Origin: Castellaniella sp044508625
Lineage (GTDB): Bacteria; Pseudomonadota; Gammaproteobacteria; Burkholderiales; Burkholderiaceae_B
NCBI GenBank assembly: GCA_044508625.1
Contig: JBIQHJ010000015.1
Coordinates: 4,435-68,434 of the forward strand
Reading direction: 5' to 3'
DNA: 64,000 bases
The number at the start of each line of letters is the position of its first letter. The stretch's first letter is position 1. The translations under genes and the position numbers were made by a program. The notes beneath the pieces were generated by a model. The model saw nothing but the letters and a program-made list of their open reading frames with translations. It had not been told where the DNA came from and searched no databases. Of this stretch, positions 8,318 to 16,203 are shown piece by piece.

Positions 8318-9172
8318 ATGGCTCAGATCATCGGCAGCGTCAGCACCTCCCACGTCCCCGCCATCGGTGGGGCCATCGCCCGCAACCTCCAGCAGGATCC
8401 CTACTGGAAGCCATTCTTCGACGGCTATCCCGCCGCGCGCGAATGGCTCAAGGGCGCGCGCCCGGACGTGGTGGTGATCATCCACAACGATCACGGCCTG
8501 AACTTCTTCCTCGACAAGATGCCGACCTTCTCGGTGGGCACCGCGGCCGTCTACCAGACCGCCGACGAGGGCTGGGGCATCCCGGCGCTGGCCCCGGCGC
8601 CCGGCAATCCGGAACTGTCCTGGCACCTGGTCGAGCAGCTCGTCGCCGACGAGTTCGACATCACCACCTGCCAGGAGGCCCTGATCGACCACGCGATATC
8701 CCTGCCGCTGGCCCTGCTGTGGCCCGAGCACCAGGCGCGCGGCGAATGGCCGGTCGAGATCGTGCCCGTGTGCATCAACACCGTGCAGGCCCCGTATCCC
8801 TCGGCCGCCCGCTGCTGGCGCCTGGGGCAGTCCATCGGCCGCGCCATCCAGTCCTGGGACAGCGACAAGCGGGTCCTCGTCATCGGCAGCGGCGGCCTGT
8901 CCCACCAGCTCGACGGCGAGCGCGCGGGCTTCCTCAACAAGGACTTCGACCTGCAGTTCATGGACAGCCTGGTCAATGATCCGCAATGGGTGACCCAGTA
9001 CACCAACGACGAGCTGGTCGAGCTCACCGGCACCCAGGGCATCGAGCTGCTGATGTGGGTCGCGGCGCGCGGCGCGCTCGACGGCGCCGCCTCGGTCACC
9101 AAAAAGCACTCGAACTACCACATCCCCATCTCGAACACCGCGACGGGGCTGCTGGTGCTCGAGGCCGCCTAG
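8318..9172 (+). CDS. LigB-type extradiol dioxygenase beta subunit, divergent pair
   Basis: 284-residue catalytic subunit. The iron ligands expected from LigB are present: His12 (STSHVPAIG), His59 (HNDHGLNFF) and Glu243 (GIELLMW); the acid/base His196 is in GGLSHQL. The DGYPAAREWLKGARPD and VSTSHVP blocks match the class. Compared with the second LigB (23032-23904), which has YNDHATAF and MDVDHGLTVP, this protein has HNDHGLNFF and ALIDHAISLP and lacks the canonical internal WGTGGMSHQLQGPRAG wording. It may therefore use a different catechol acid (gallate or 3-O-methylgallate). Transcribed with its LigA. The substrate is inferred only. Confidence 0.87.
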   Translation: MAQIIGSVSTSHVPAIGGAIARNLQQDPYWKPFFDGYPAAREWLKGARPDVVVIIHNDHGLNFFLDKMPTFSVGTAAVYQTADEGWGIPALAPAPGNPELSWHLVEQLVADEFDITTCQEALIDHAISLPLALLWPEHQARGEWPVEIVPVCINTVQAPYPSAARCWRLGQSIGRAIQSWDSDKRVLVIGSGGLSHQLDGERAGFLNKDFDLQFMDSLVNDPQWVTQYTNDELVELTGTQGIELLMWVAARGALDGAASVTKKHSNYHIPISNTATGLLVLEAA

Positions 9173-9208
9173 GGATCCGGCGCCATCCGGGGGGCGCGGC
9201 CCCCCGGC

Positions 9209-9949
9209 CTAGCGGGCCGCCGCGGACGCCAGTCCCCGGCGGCCCAGCCATTCCAGGATGGCCCGGGTGCAGGCCTCGGGCTCCTCGAAGGGGGCCATGT
9301 GGCCGGCGCCCGCGATGGCCGCGACCTCGGATCCGGGGATGCGCGCGGCCATCTCGTGGTGCCGGTCCAGGGGGCTCCAGCGGTCCTCCTCGCCGCTCAT
9401 GAGCAGGGTGGGGCAGGCGATCCGGCCCAGCAGCGCGGTGGCGTCGGGCCGCTCGATCAGGGCCTGGATCTGGCCGGCGAAGGACTCGACGCTCGAGCGC
9501 AGCACCATGTCGCGCATCGAGCGCATCAGGGCCGCGTTCCCGCGCGTCCGCGGGGCGATCATGCCGTCGAGCCAGGCATCGACGATGGCCTCGATCCCGC
9601 CCGCGCGCGCGGCCTCGACCTGGGCCATGCGGCGCGGCGCCTCGCCCTCGCCCAGGCCCTGGTAGCCGGTGTTCATCAGCACCAGGCCGGCGCAGCGCCG
9701 CGGCGCCTGGCGCGCGACCTCGAGCGCGATGCGCCCGCCCATCGAATGGCCGACCACGACCAGCGGCCCCGTGGCCTGCTCCAGCACCTCGGCGGCCGCG
9801 CCGGGCAGCGAGCCCAGGCCGCTGAGGCGGGCGACCAGGACCGGCCCCAGGCGCGAAAGCGGGCCGACGAGGTGGGCCCAGGTCTGCCCGTCGCACAGCA
9901 GGCCGTGCAGCAGGACGAAGGTCGGCGTGGAAGGATGGGATGCGGCCAT
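9209..9949 (-). CDS. Alpha/beta hydrolase
   Basis: 246-residue alpha/beta-hydrolase with oxyanion block LLHGLLCDGQTW, nucleophile elbow GHSMGG (Ser near 69), an acid in SGEEDRW and the catalytic His in GAGHMAPFEEP. The size and single-domain layout resemble 3-oxoadipate enol-lactonase (PcaD) and small esterases, but nothing fixes the substrate. The 4,5-cleavage route does not need PcaD, so an esterase acting on an aromatic ester is also possible. Divergent from the MarR regulator with about 90 bp between the starts, so possibly controlled by it. Confidence 0.75.
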   Translation of the reverse strand: MAASHPSTPTFVLLHGLLCDGQTWAHLVGPLSRLGPVLVARLSGLGSLPGAAAEVLEQATGPLVVVGHSMGGRIALEVARQAPRRCAGLVLMNTGYQGLGEGEAPRRMAQVEAARAGGIEAIVDAWLDGMIAPRTRGNAALMRSMRDMVLRSSVESFAGQIQALIERPDATALLGRIACPTLLMSGEEDRWSPLDRHHEMAARIPGSEVAAIAGAGHMAPFEEPEACTRAILEWLGRRGLASAAAR

Positions 9950-10041
9950 GGCGTTGCTCCGGTGTCGTCGTGTTGCGCGATAGGATACGCTAATCTATGC
10001 CCGCGTCGTCATCACGCCCGCGTCATCATGCGAGACCTTCC

Positions 10042-10548
10042 ATGCGACACACCACCATCCTGCGCGAACCCTTGTACGTCCAGCCCGGCCACCTGCTGCG
10101 GCGGGCGCAGCAGATATCGGCTTCGATATTCCACGACGAGCTGGGCACGCTCGCCACGCCCATCCAGTACGCCGTGCTGTGCGTGCTGCTGACGCACCCC
10201 GGCATAGACCAGGTCTCGCTGGCGGGCCTGGCGGCGATCGACACCTCGACGGCGGCCAGCGTGGCCACCCGGCTCGAGGAAAAGGGCCTGCTCACGCGCC
10301 GCGTCGATCCCGCCAACCGCCGCCAGCGCATCCTCGAGCTGACCGAGGCGGGCAGGGCGCTCCTCGCCGAGGCCAACGACGCCATCGAGCGCCTGCACCA
10401 CCGGATCTTCGAAAAGTTCAGCTCCGACGAGGAGGCCGTGTTCATGGACCTCCTGCAAAAGCTCGTGGACGTCAACAACCACCAGAGCCGCGCGCCCCTG
10501 GTGCACGCGCCGCGCGCGGGCCGGCGCGAAGGCGGCGGGGCGGGCTAG
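10042..10548 (+). CDS. MarR-family transcriptional regulator
   Basis: 168-residue winged-helix regulator. The core AIDTSTAASVATRLEEKGLLTRRV followed by DPANRRQRILELTEAGRALL is the MarR recognition helix and wing. MarR proteins commonly repress aromatic-acid genes and release DNA when the acid or its CoA ester binds. It is followed after 137 bp by vanA, with an inverted repeat in the promoter region, so it is probably the vanAB regulator. It is also divergent from the hydrolase gene. Start chosen at MRHTTILREP, as upstream Met codons add only a low-complexity tail. Confidence 0.82.
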   Translation: MRHTTILREPLYVQPGHLLRRAQQISASIFHDELGTLATPIQYAVLCVLLTHPGIDQVSLAGLAAIDTSTAASVATRLEEKGLLTRRVDPANRRQRILELTEAGRALLAEANDAIERLHHRIFEKFSSDEEAVFMDLLQKLVDVNNHQSRAPLVHAPRAGRREGGGAG

Positions 10549-10599
10549 GGTTTCCACCAATGGAATATCCCTGTCGGGCGCATAGAATTGATCTAAACG

Positions 10600-10613
10600 T
10601 TCAGCACACTGAA
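10600..10613. promoter_or_regulatory. Inverted repeat in the vanA promoter region
   Basis: TTCAG-CACA-CTGAA, perfect 5 bp arms, downstream of a TTGATC element and just before an AT-rich TATTATG stretch. This position suits a MarR-type repressor site controlling vanA. Confidence 0.45.
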
Positions 10614-10685
10614 TATTATGATTTGAAACTTGAAGCGGCTCGCCCCGGAAGGCCATCGCGACGGGCGCAATGCGAGGAGAATCAC

Positions 10686-11753
10686 ATGTTTCCGATGAAT
10701 GCCTGGTACATCGCCTGTACCCCCGACGAAATCGCCGACAAGCCCCTGGGCCGCACCATTTGCGGCCTGCGGGTGGCCATCTACCGCGGTGCGGGCGGCA
10801 AGGTCGCCGCGGTCGAGGATTTCTGTCCCCACCGCGGCGCGGCGCTGTCCCTGGGCCGGGTGGTCGACGGCAATCTGATGTGCGGCTACCACGGCCTGGT
10901 GATGGGGTGCGACGGCCGCACGGTGTCCATGCCCATGCAGCGCGTGGGCGGCTTTCCCTGTATCCGCAGCTATCCCGTGGCCGAGCGCCACGGCTTCGTC
11001 TGGCTGTGGCCCGGCGATGCGGCGCTGGCCGACGAGGCGGCGATCCCGGCCCTGGAATGGTCCGACAATCCCGAATGGGCCTTCGGCGGCGGCCTCTACC
11101 ACATCCACTGCGACTACCGCCTGATGGTGGACAACCTCATGGACCTCACCCACGAGGCCTACGTCCACGTCGGCAGCATCGGCCAGGGCGAGATCGACGC
11201 CTCGCCGGTCAAGACCCGCATGGAGGGCGAGACCGTGGTCACCAGCCGGGTCATGGAAAACGTCGTCGCGCCGCCGTTCTGGCAGGACGCGATGCGGGCC
11301 AACGGCCTGGATCCCGAGGCGCCCGTGGACCGCTGGCAGATCTCGCGCTTCACCGCCCCGAGCCACGTGCTGATCGACGTGGGCGTCGCGCTGGCGGGCA
11401 AGGGCGGATTCGAGGCCCCGCCCGAATACAAGGCCTCGGCGATCGTGGTGGATTTCATGACGCCCGAGACCGAGTCCTCGCACTGGTATTTCTGGGGCAT
11501 GGCGCGGCGCTTCAAGCCCGGGGACGCGGCCCTGACCGATGCGATCCGCGAAGGGCAGGGAAAGATCTTCAGCCAGGACCTGGACGTGCTGGAGGCGCAG
11601 CAGCGCAACCTCCAGACCTTCCCCGACCGCCGGCTGCTGGCCCTGAACATCGACGCCGGCGGCGTGCAGGCGCGGCGCATCATCGACCGCCTCGTGCAGG
11701 CCGAGAAGACCATGACGGGGGCGGCGAATACGGCCGAGGCGGCCGTGGCCTGA
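10686..11753 (+). CDS. vanA: Vanillate O-demethylase oxygenase subunit (VanA)
   Basis: 355-residue Rieske non-heme iron oxygenase that oxidatively removes the vanillate methyl group, giving protocatechuate and formaldehyde. Rieske ligands are in CPHRGAALS and CGYHGLVM; the mononuclear iron site is in NLMDLTHEAYVH. The length matches VanA (about 350). The ATG has GGAGA upstream. Paired with vanB, its reductase. The same genome segment also holds LigM, so vanillate demethylation is encoded twice by unrelated chemistry. Confidence 0.93.
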   Translation: MFPMNAWYIACTPDEIADKPLGRTICGLRVAIYRGAGGKVAAVEDFCPHRGAALSLGRVVDGNLMCGYHGLVMGCDGRTVSMPMQRVGGFPCIRSYPVAERHGFVWLWPGDAALADEAAIPALEWSDNPEWAFGGGLYHIHCDYRLMVDNLMDLTHEAYVHVGSIGQGEIDASPVKTRMEGETVVTSRVMENVVAPPFWQDAMRANGLDPEAPVDRWQISRFTAPSHVLIDVGVALAGKGGFEAPPEYKASAIVVDFMTPETESSHWYFWGMARRFKPGDAALTDAIREGQGKIFSQDLDVLEAQQRNLQTFPDRRLLALNIDAGGVQARRIIDRLVQAEKTMTGAANTAEAAVA

Positions 11754-11754
11754 C

Positions 11755-11787
11755 GTATGCTTGAGGTATGTATGCTTGACGTATACT
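11755..11787. promoter_or_regulatory. Repeat/operator-like cluster between vanA and vanB
   Basis: GTATGCTTGA occurs at 11755-11764 and 11770-11779, followed by CGTATAC. The span 11769-11787 resembles the 2264-2282 palindrome at 13 of 19 bases. It may be a degenerate GntR site or simply a slippage duplication just after the vanA stop. Confidence 0.3.
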
Positions 11788-11849
11788 CGGCGGCGCGCCC
11801 CCAGGCCGGCGGCGCGCCGCGCAATCCCCACACACAGGTTGTCTCCGAC

Positions 11850-12809
11850 ATGCAAGAATTGTCCGTCAGGGTCGCCGACAAGCGCCGCGAGGCGCAGGAC
11901 ATCGTCAGCCTCGAGCTGGTCGATGCCCATGGCTCGTCCCTGCCCCCCTTCACGGCGGGCGCGCACATCGACGTGCACCTGCCGGGCGGGCTCATCCGCC
12001 AGTATTCGCTGCTGAACGATTGCTCCGAGCGCTCGCGCTACCGGATCGGCGTGCTGCGCGAGGCCCGTTCCCGCGGCGGCTCGGTCGCCATGCACGACCA
12101 GATCCGCGTGGGCGACGTCCTGCGCATCAGCGAGCCGCGCAACCGCTTCGCGCTGCAGCCGGCGCCGCGCAGCCTGCTGCTGGCGGGGGGTATCGGCGTG
12201 ACGCCCATCCTGTGCATGGCCCGCCAGCTGCAGGCGGCGGGCGCCGATTTCGAATTCCACTACAGTTGCCGGACCCGCGCGCGGGCCGCCTTCCTGGACG
12301 ATATCCTCGGCTCGGCCCTGGCCGCGCACGCGCGGCTGCACTTCGACGACGAGCCGGATACGGCGCTCGACGCGCCGGCGCTGCTCGCGGCGGCGGGCCC
12401 CGACACCCACGTGTACGTGTGCGGCCCGGCGGGCTTCATCGACCATGTCGTCGCCCAGGCCCGGGCGGCGGGCTTGGAGGACGCCCGCATCCACTTCGAG
12501 CGTTTCGCCGCCTCCGAGCCGGTGGTGCCGGCCCAGGGCGACCAGCCCTTCCAGGTCCGCCTGGCCAGCACCGGCGAGGTCTTCGACATCCCGGCCGACG
12601 AGCCGGTGACCAAGGCGCTCGACCGGCACGGGGTCTTCATCCCCGTGTCCTGCGAGGAGGGCATCTGCGGGACCTGCCTGACCGGCGTGGTCGAGGGCGT
12701 CCCGGATCACCGCGACAGCTACCTGACCGACGACGAGCACGCGGCCAACGACCAGTTCACGCCGTGCTGCTCGCGTTCGAAAACCCCGATGCTGGTCATC
12801 GATCTCTAG
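11850..12809 (+). CDS. vanB: Vanillate O-demethylase reductase subunit (VanB)
   Basis: 319-residue class IA-type reductase passing electrons from NADH to VanA. Order of domains: flavin-binding barrel (about 1-100, with RQYSLLN), NAD-binding domain (about 105-225, with LLAGGIGVTPILCMARQL and YVCGPAGF), and a C-terminal plant-type 2Fe-2S ferredoxin (CEEGICGTC ... CC). Start chosen at MQELSV, the normal family N-terminus; the ribosome site is weak (AGG about 11 nt upstream). 96 bp downstream of vanA in the same direction. Confidence 0.92.
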   Translation: MQELSVRVADKRREAQDIVSLELVDAHGSSLPPFTAGAHIDVHLPGGLIRQYSLLNDCSERSRYRIGVLREARSRGGSVAMHDQIRVGDVLRISEPRNRFALQPAPRSLLLAGGIGVTPILCMARQLQAAGADFEFHYSCRTRARAAFLDDILGSALAAHARLHFDDEPDTALDAPALLAAAGPDTHVYVCGPAGFIDHVVAQARAAGLEDARIHFERFAASEPVVPAQGDQPFQVRLASTGEVFDIPADEPVTKALDRHGVFIPVSCEEGICGTCLTGVVEGVPDHRDSYLTDDEHAANDQFTPCCSRSKTPMLVIDL

Positions 12810-12887
12810 TCTCTCCGGTCTCGCCCATGGGACACCACTTTCGCCTCGCGCCATGACGCGCCCTTTTTCCAACACAAGGAGACAAAC

Positions 12888-14057
12888 TTGAAACACGAAC
12901 TATTGAAGACACTGGCGGCGCTGGCGCTGGCCGGCGGCGCGCTGGGGGCGGCGCAGGCCCAGGACCTGAAGATCGGCCTGATCGTGCCGCTGTCGGGGCC
13001 CTTTGCCTCGACGGGCCAGCAGATGATGAACGGCGCCCAGCTCTATCTCAAAGAGCACGGCGACATGGTCGCCGGCCGCAAGGTGGTGCTGATCGCCAAG
13101 GACGACACCGGGGTCAACCCCGCGATCAGCAAGCGCCAGGCGCAGGAACTGCTGATCAAGGACAAGGTCGATGTGTTCGCGGGCTTTGGCCTGACGCCGG
13201 GGGCCTTTGCCGTCGCGCCGCTCGCCACCGAGGCCAAGGTGCCGATGGTGGTGATGAACGCCGCCACCTCCTCGATCACCACCAAGTCCGACTACATCGT
13301 CCGCACCTCCATGACCCTGCCGCAGGTCTCCGCGCCCATGGCGACCTGGGCGGCAGCCAACGGCATCAAAAAGGTCTACACCATCACGGCGGACTACGGT
13401 CCGGGCCACGACGCGGCGGCCCAGTTCAAAAAGACCTTCACCGAGGCCGGCGGCGAGATCATCGGCGAGCTGCACACGCCGATGACCAAGCCCGACTTTG
13501 CGCCCTTCCTGCAAAAGATCAAGGACGCCAAGCCCGACGCGCTGTTCCTGTTCGTGCCCAACGGCGACCAGGGCGTGTCCTTCGCCAAGGGCTACAAGGA
13601 ACGCGGCCTGGACGAGGCGGGGATCAAGCTGCTCGCCACCGGCGACGTGGTCACCGAGGACGTCCTGGACGCCATGGGCGACAACGCGGTGGGGATGATC
13701 ACCTCCTTCCACTACTCGCAGGCGCATGATTCGCCGGAAAACAAGGCCTTCGTGGCGGCCTACACCAAGGCCTATCCGGGCGTGCGTCCCAATATGGTCG
13801 GCGCGGCGTCCTACGACGGCATGCACCTGATCTACGAGGCGCTCAAGAAGACCGGCGGCGACGCCAGCGGCGACAAGTTCATGGCGGCGGTCAAGGGCAT
13901 GAAGTGGATGAGCCCGCGCGGCCCGGTCTCGATCGATCCGGCCACGCGCGACATCGTGCAGAACGTCTACATCCGCAAGGTCGAGCGCGTGGACGGCGTG
14001 CTGCAGAACGTCGAGTTCGACAAGATCGCCGACTTCAAAGACCCTGGCAAGGAATGA
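12888..14057 (+). CDS. Branched-chain-amino-acid-type ABC substrate-binding protein, paralogue 2
   Basis: 389-residue periplasmic binding protein with signal peptide ending GAAQA-QD and mature start LKIGLIVPLSGPFAST. TTG start behind AAGGAGA. It is the closest paralogue of the protein at 5744-6913: the lengths are equal, most of the sequence is shared, and 13812-13925 is identical in DNA. It directly follows vanAB, suggesting vanillate or a similar acid as ligand (inferred). No membrane components adjoin it, so it presumably uses LivHMGF at 26163-30163. A hairpin terminator follows. Confidence 0.9.
   Translation: MKHELLKTLAALALAGGALGAAQAQDLKIGLIVPLSGPFASTGQQMMNGAQLYLKEHGDMVAGRKVVLIAKDDTGVNPAISKRQAQELLIKDKVDVFAGFGLTPGAFAVAPLATEAKVPMVVMNAATSSITTKSDYIVRTSMTLPQVSAPMATWAAANGIKKVYTITADYGPGHDAAAQFKKTFTEAGGEIIGELHTPMTKPDFAPFLQKIKDAKPDALFLFVPNGDQGVSFAKGYKERGLDEAGIKLLATGDVVTEDVLDAMGDNAVGMITSFHYSQAHDSPENKAFVAAYTKAYPGVRPNMVGAASYDGMHLIYEALKKTGGDASGDKFMAAVKGMKWMSPRGPVSIDPATRDIVQNVYIRKVERVDGVLQNVEFDKIADFKDPGKE
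13812..13925 (+). repeat. 114 bp segment identical to 6668-6781
   Basis: Second copy of the identical block in binding-protein gene 2; see 6668-6781. Same orientation, so recombination would delete the araC-ligAB-marR-vanAB block. Confidence 0.9.
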
Positions 14058-14112
14058 GGCTTTGCCGCGCGCGGCATCGTCCTTCGCTTGGCATCGTCCC
14101 ATGGGACGGCAA

Positions 14113-14145
14113 GGCACCCGGCCCCGCGCCGGGTGTCTTGCTTTC
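14113..14145 (+). terminator. Rho-independent terminator after binding-protein gene 2
   Basis: CACCCGGC (14115-14122), 5 nt loop, GCCGGGTG (14128-14135), then a T-rich tail TCTTGCTTTCC. It ends the vanAB-binding protein unit. Confidence 0.65.
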
Positions 14146-14171
14146 CGCTTTGCCAGGGTATCACCCATAGC

Positions 14172-14198
14172 GGTCCGGCATAGCTGCTAGTCCGGACC
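14172..14198. promoter_or_regulatory. Candidate LysR-type operator upstream of the aldo/keto reductase
   Basis: GGTCCGG and CCGGACC arms enclose CATAGCTGCTAGT. The 15-mer GGCATAGCTGCTAGT (14177-14191) differs by one base from 18699-18713 in the LysR/galD intergenic region, pointing to a shared regulator. Confidence 0.45.
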
Positions 14199-14240
14199 CC
14201 GGCTTAACAATCCGAGAGCTTGTCCGCATAATGGGCCGAT

Positions 14241-15230
14241 ATGACGACGTTACGTAAAATCGCGGATCTCGAGGTCTTTCCCATCGGGCTCGGATGCATG
14301 AGCCTGAGCCACGGCTACGGCCCGCCGGCCGATCCGGCCCAGGCCGAGGCGCTGCTGCTCGGCGCCCTGGACCGGGGCGTGACCTTGTTCGACACCGCCG
14401 CCCTGTACGGATTCGGCCATAACGAGGAGCTGCTCGGGCGCGTGCTGTCGCCCCACCGCAGCCGCTACGTCCTGGCCAGCAAATGCGGGATCTTCCGCGA
14501 GGACGGCAAGCGCCGCATCGACGGCCGGCCGGAAACCCTGCGCCGCACCTGCGAGGAGGCCCTCGCGCGCCTGCGCACGGACGTGATCGACCTGTACTAC
14601 CTGCACCGCTGGGACAAGTCCGTGCCGGTCGAGGACAGCGTGGGCGCCCTCGCCGATCTCGCGCGCGCCGGCAAGATCCGCCACATCGGCCTGTCCGAGG
14701 TGTCCGCCGAGACCCTGCGCCGGGCGCACGCCGTGCATCCCGTGGCCGCCGTCCAGAGCGAATATTCGCTCTGGACGCGCAACCCCGAGATCGCCGTCCT
14801 CGCCGCCTGCCGCGAGATCGGCGCGGCCTTCGTGCCCTACAGCCCGCTCGCCCGGGCGTTCCTGGCCGACGGCCTGCCGGATCCGGGCGCCCTCGACGCG
14901 GGCGACCTGCGCCGGCGCATGCCGCGCTTCCAGCCCGAGGCCTACGCCCGCAACCTGCGCCTGCTCGCGCCTTATCGGCGGATCGCGGCGCGCGTGGGCT
15001 GCTCGCCCGCCCAGCTCGCGCTGGCCTGGCTGCTGCACCAGGGCGAGGACATCATCCCGATTCCCGGCACGACCCGGCTCGACCATCTCGAGGACAACCT
15101 GGGCGCGGCGGACGTCTCGCTGGATGCCGCCACGCTGGCCGAGCTCGACGCCCTGATCAACGACCATACCGTGGAGGGCGCGCGCCACGGCGCGGCGAAC
15201 ATGGCCGAGGTCGACACCGAATCGTTTTGA
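14241..15230 (+). CDS. Aldo/keto reductase
   Basis: 329-residue NADPH-dependent oxidoreductase of the AKR superfamily (YajO/Tas-like group). The catalytic tetrad is visible: Asp and Tyr in LFDTAALYGFGHNEELLG, Lys in ASKCGIF, and His in YYLHRWDKS. The C-terminal IPIPGTTRLDHLEDNL block binds the cofactor. It begins a three-gene run with the DUF1932 dehydrogenase (12 bp gap) and a chemoreceptor. The substrate, perhaps an aromatic aldehyde, cannot be read from sequence. The upstream motif shared with the galD promoter suggests co-regulation with the central operon. Confidence 0.85.
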   Translation: MTTLRKIADLEVFPIGLGCMSLSHGYGPPADPAQAEALLLGALDRGVTLFDTAALYGFGHNEELLGRVLSPHRSRYVLASKCGIFREDGKRRIDGRPETLRRTCEEALARLRTDVIDLYYLHRWDKSVPVEDSVGALADLARAGKIRHIGLSEVSAETLRRAHAVHPVAAVQSEYSLWTRNPEIAVLAACREIGAAFVPYSPLARAFLADGLPDPGALDAGDLRRRMPRFQPEAYARNLRLLAPYRRIAARVGCSPAQLALAWLLHQGEDIIPIPGTTRLDHLEDNLGAADVSLDAATLAELDALINDHTVEGARHGAANMAEVDTESF

Positions 15231-15241
15231 GGAGCATTGCG

Positions 15242-16138
15242 ATGCAGAGCACGAATCTTGGATTGATCGGCTACGGCGAGGTCGGCGGCATCTTCTGCGC
15301 GGGGCTCAAGGACCGCGCGGCCAGCGTGCAGGCCTGGGACATCAAGCTCGCCGACGAAGGCTCGGCCGCGCCCCTGCGGGCGCGCGCCGAGCGCGACGGC
15401 GTGCCGCTGTGCGGCTCGGCGGCAGAGCTGTGCGGCCGCAGCGACCTGCTGGTGTCCGCCGTGACCGCGTCCAGCACTGTCGACGTCGCCCGCGAGGCCG
15501 CGCGCCACATCCGCCCGGGCACCGTCTTCCTGGACCTGAATTCCGCCTCGCCGGGCGCCAAGCGCGAGGCCGCCACCCTGGTCGAGGCGGCCTCGGGCCT
15601 GTACGTCGAGGCGGGCGTCATGACCTCCGTGCCGCCCTACGGGATCCGCGTGCCCATGCTGCTGGGCGGCCCCCATGCCGAGGCGCTGGCCGCGCGCCTG
15701 CGGGACGCCGGCATGGACGCGACCGCGGTCTCGAACGAGCTGGGCGTGGCCTCGGCGATCAAGATGTGCCGCAGCGTCATGATCAAGGGCCTCGAGGCGC
15801 TGGTGATCGAAAGCTACACCGCCGCGCGCGCCTACGGCGTCGAGGACTACGTGCTGCCGACCCTGCAAGAGACCTTTCCCTCGATCGACTGGTCCGAGCA
15901 GGGCGCCTATTTCTACAGCCGCGTCGTCCAGCACGGACGCCGCCGGGCCGAGGAAATGCGCGAGGTCGCCAATACGGTGCGCGAGGCCGGCTTCGAGCCC
16001 CTGATGGCCAGCGCGACGGCGGCCAAGCAGGACTGGGTCGCCGGCCTGGCGGCGCAGGGGCTGTTCGCCGAGGTCGACAAGGCCGGCGGCTGGCAGGCGT
16101 ACGCCGATCGGCTGATCGCGCACGCGAAAGAGCGCTGA
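15242..16138 (+). CDS. 6-phosphogluconate/beta-hydroxyacid dehydrogenase-like protein (DUF1932)
   Basis: 298-residue NAD(P)-binding oxidoreductase. The Rossmann fold begins LGLIGYGEVGGIFC; FLDLNSASPGAKREAA corresponds to the substrate-binding segment, and a conserved Lys lies in ASAIKMCRSVMIKGLEAL. The C-terminal half has the DUF1932 helical domain. Relatives act on beta-hydroxyacids. In this setting it might oxidise a side-chain or ring-cleavage hydroxy acid, but no specific reaction is supported. Same operon as the aldo/keto reductase. Confidence 0.75.
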   Translation: MQSTNLGLIGYGEVGGIFCAGLKDRAASVQAWDIKLADEGSAAPLRARAERDGVPLCGSAAELCGRSDLLVSAVTASSTVDVAREAARHIRPGTVFLDLNSASPGAKREAATLVEAASGLYVEAGVMTSVPPYGIRVPMLLGGPHAEALAARLRDAGMDATAVSNELGVASAIKMCRSVMIKGLEALVIESYTAARAYGVEDYVLPTLQETFPSIDWSEQGAYFYSRVVQHGRRRAEEMREVANTVREAGFEPLMASATAAKQDWVAGLAAQGLFAEVDKAGGWQAYADRLIAHAKER

Positions 16139-16203
16139 GGCCGGCGAAAGGAGCATCCAGGCCGGCGGCGGCAAGGCCGGCATGACATAAAAAAGGAGGG
16201 GAC

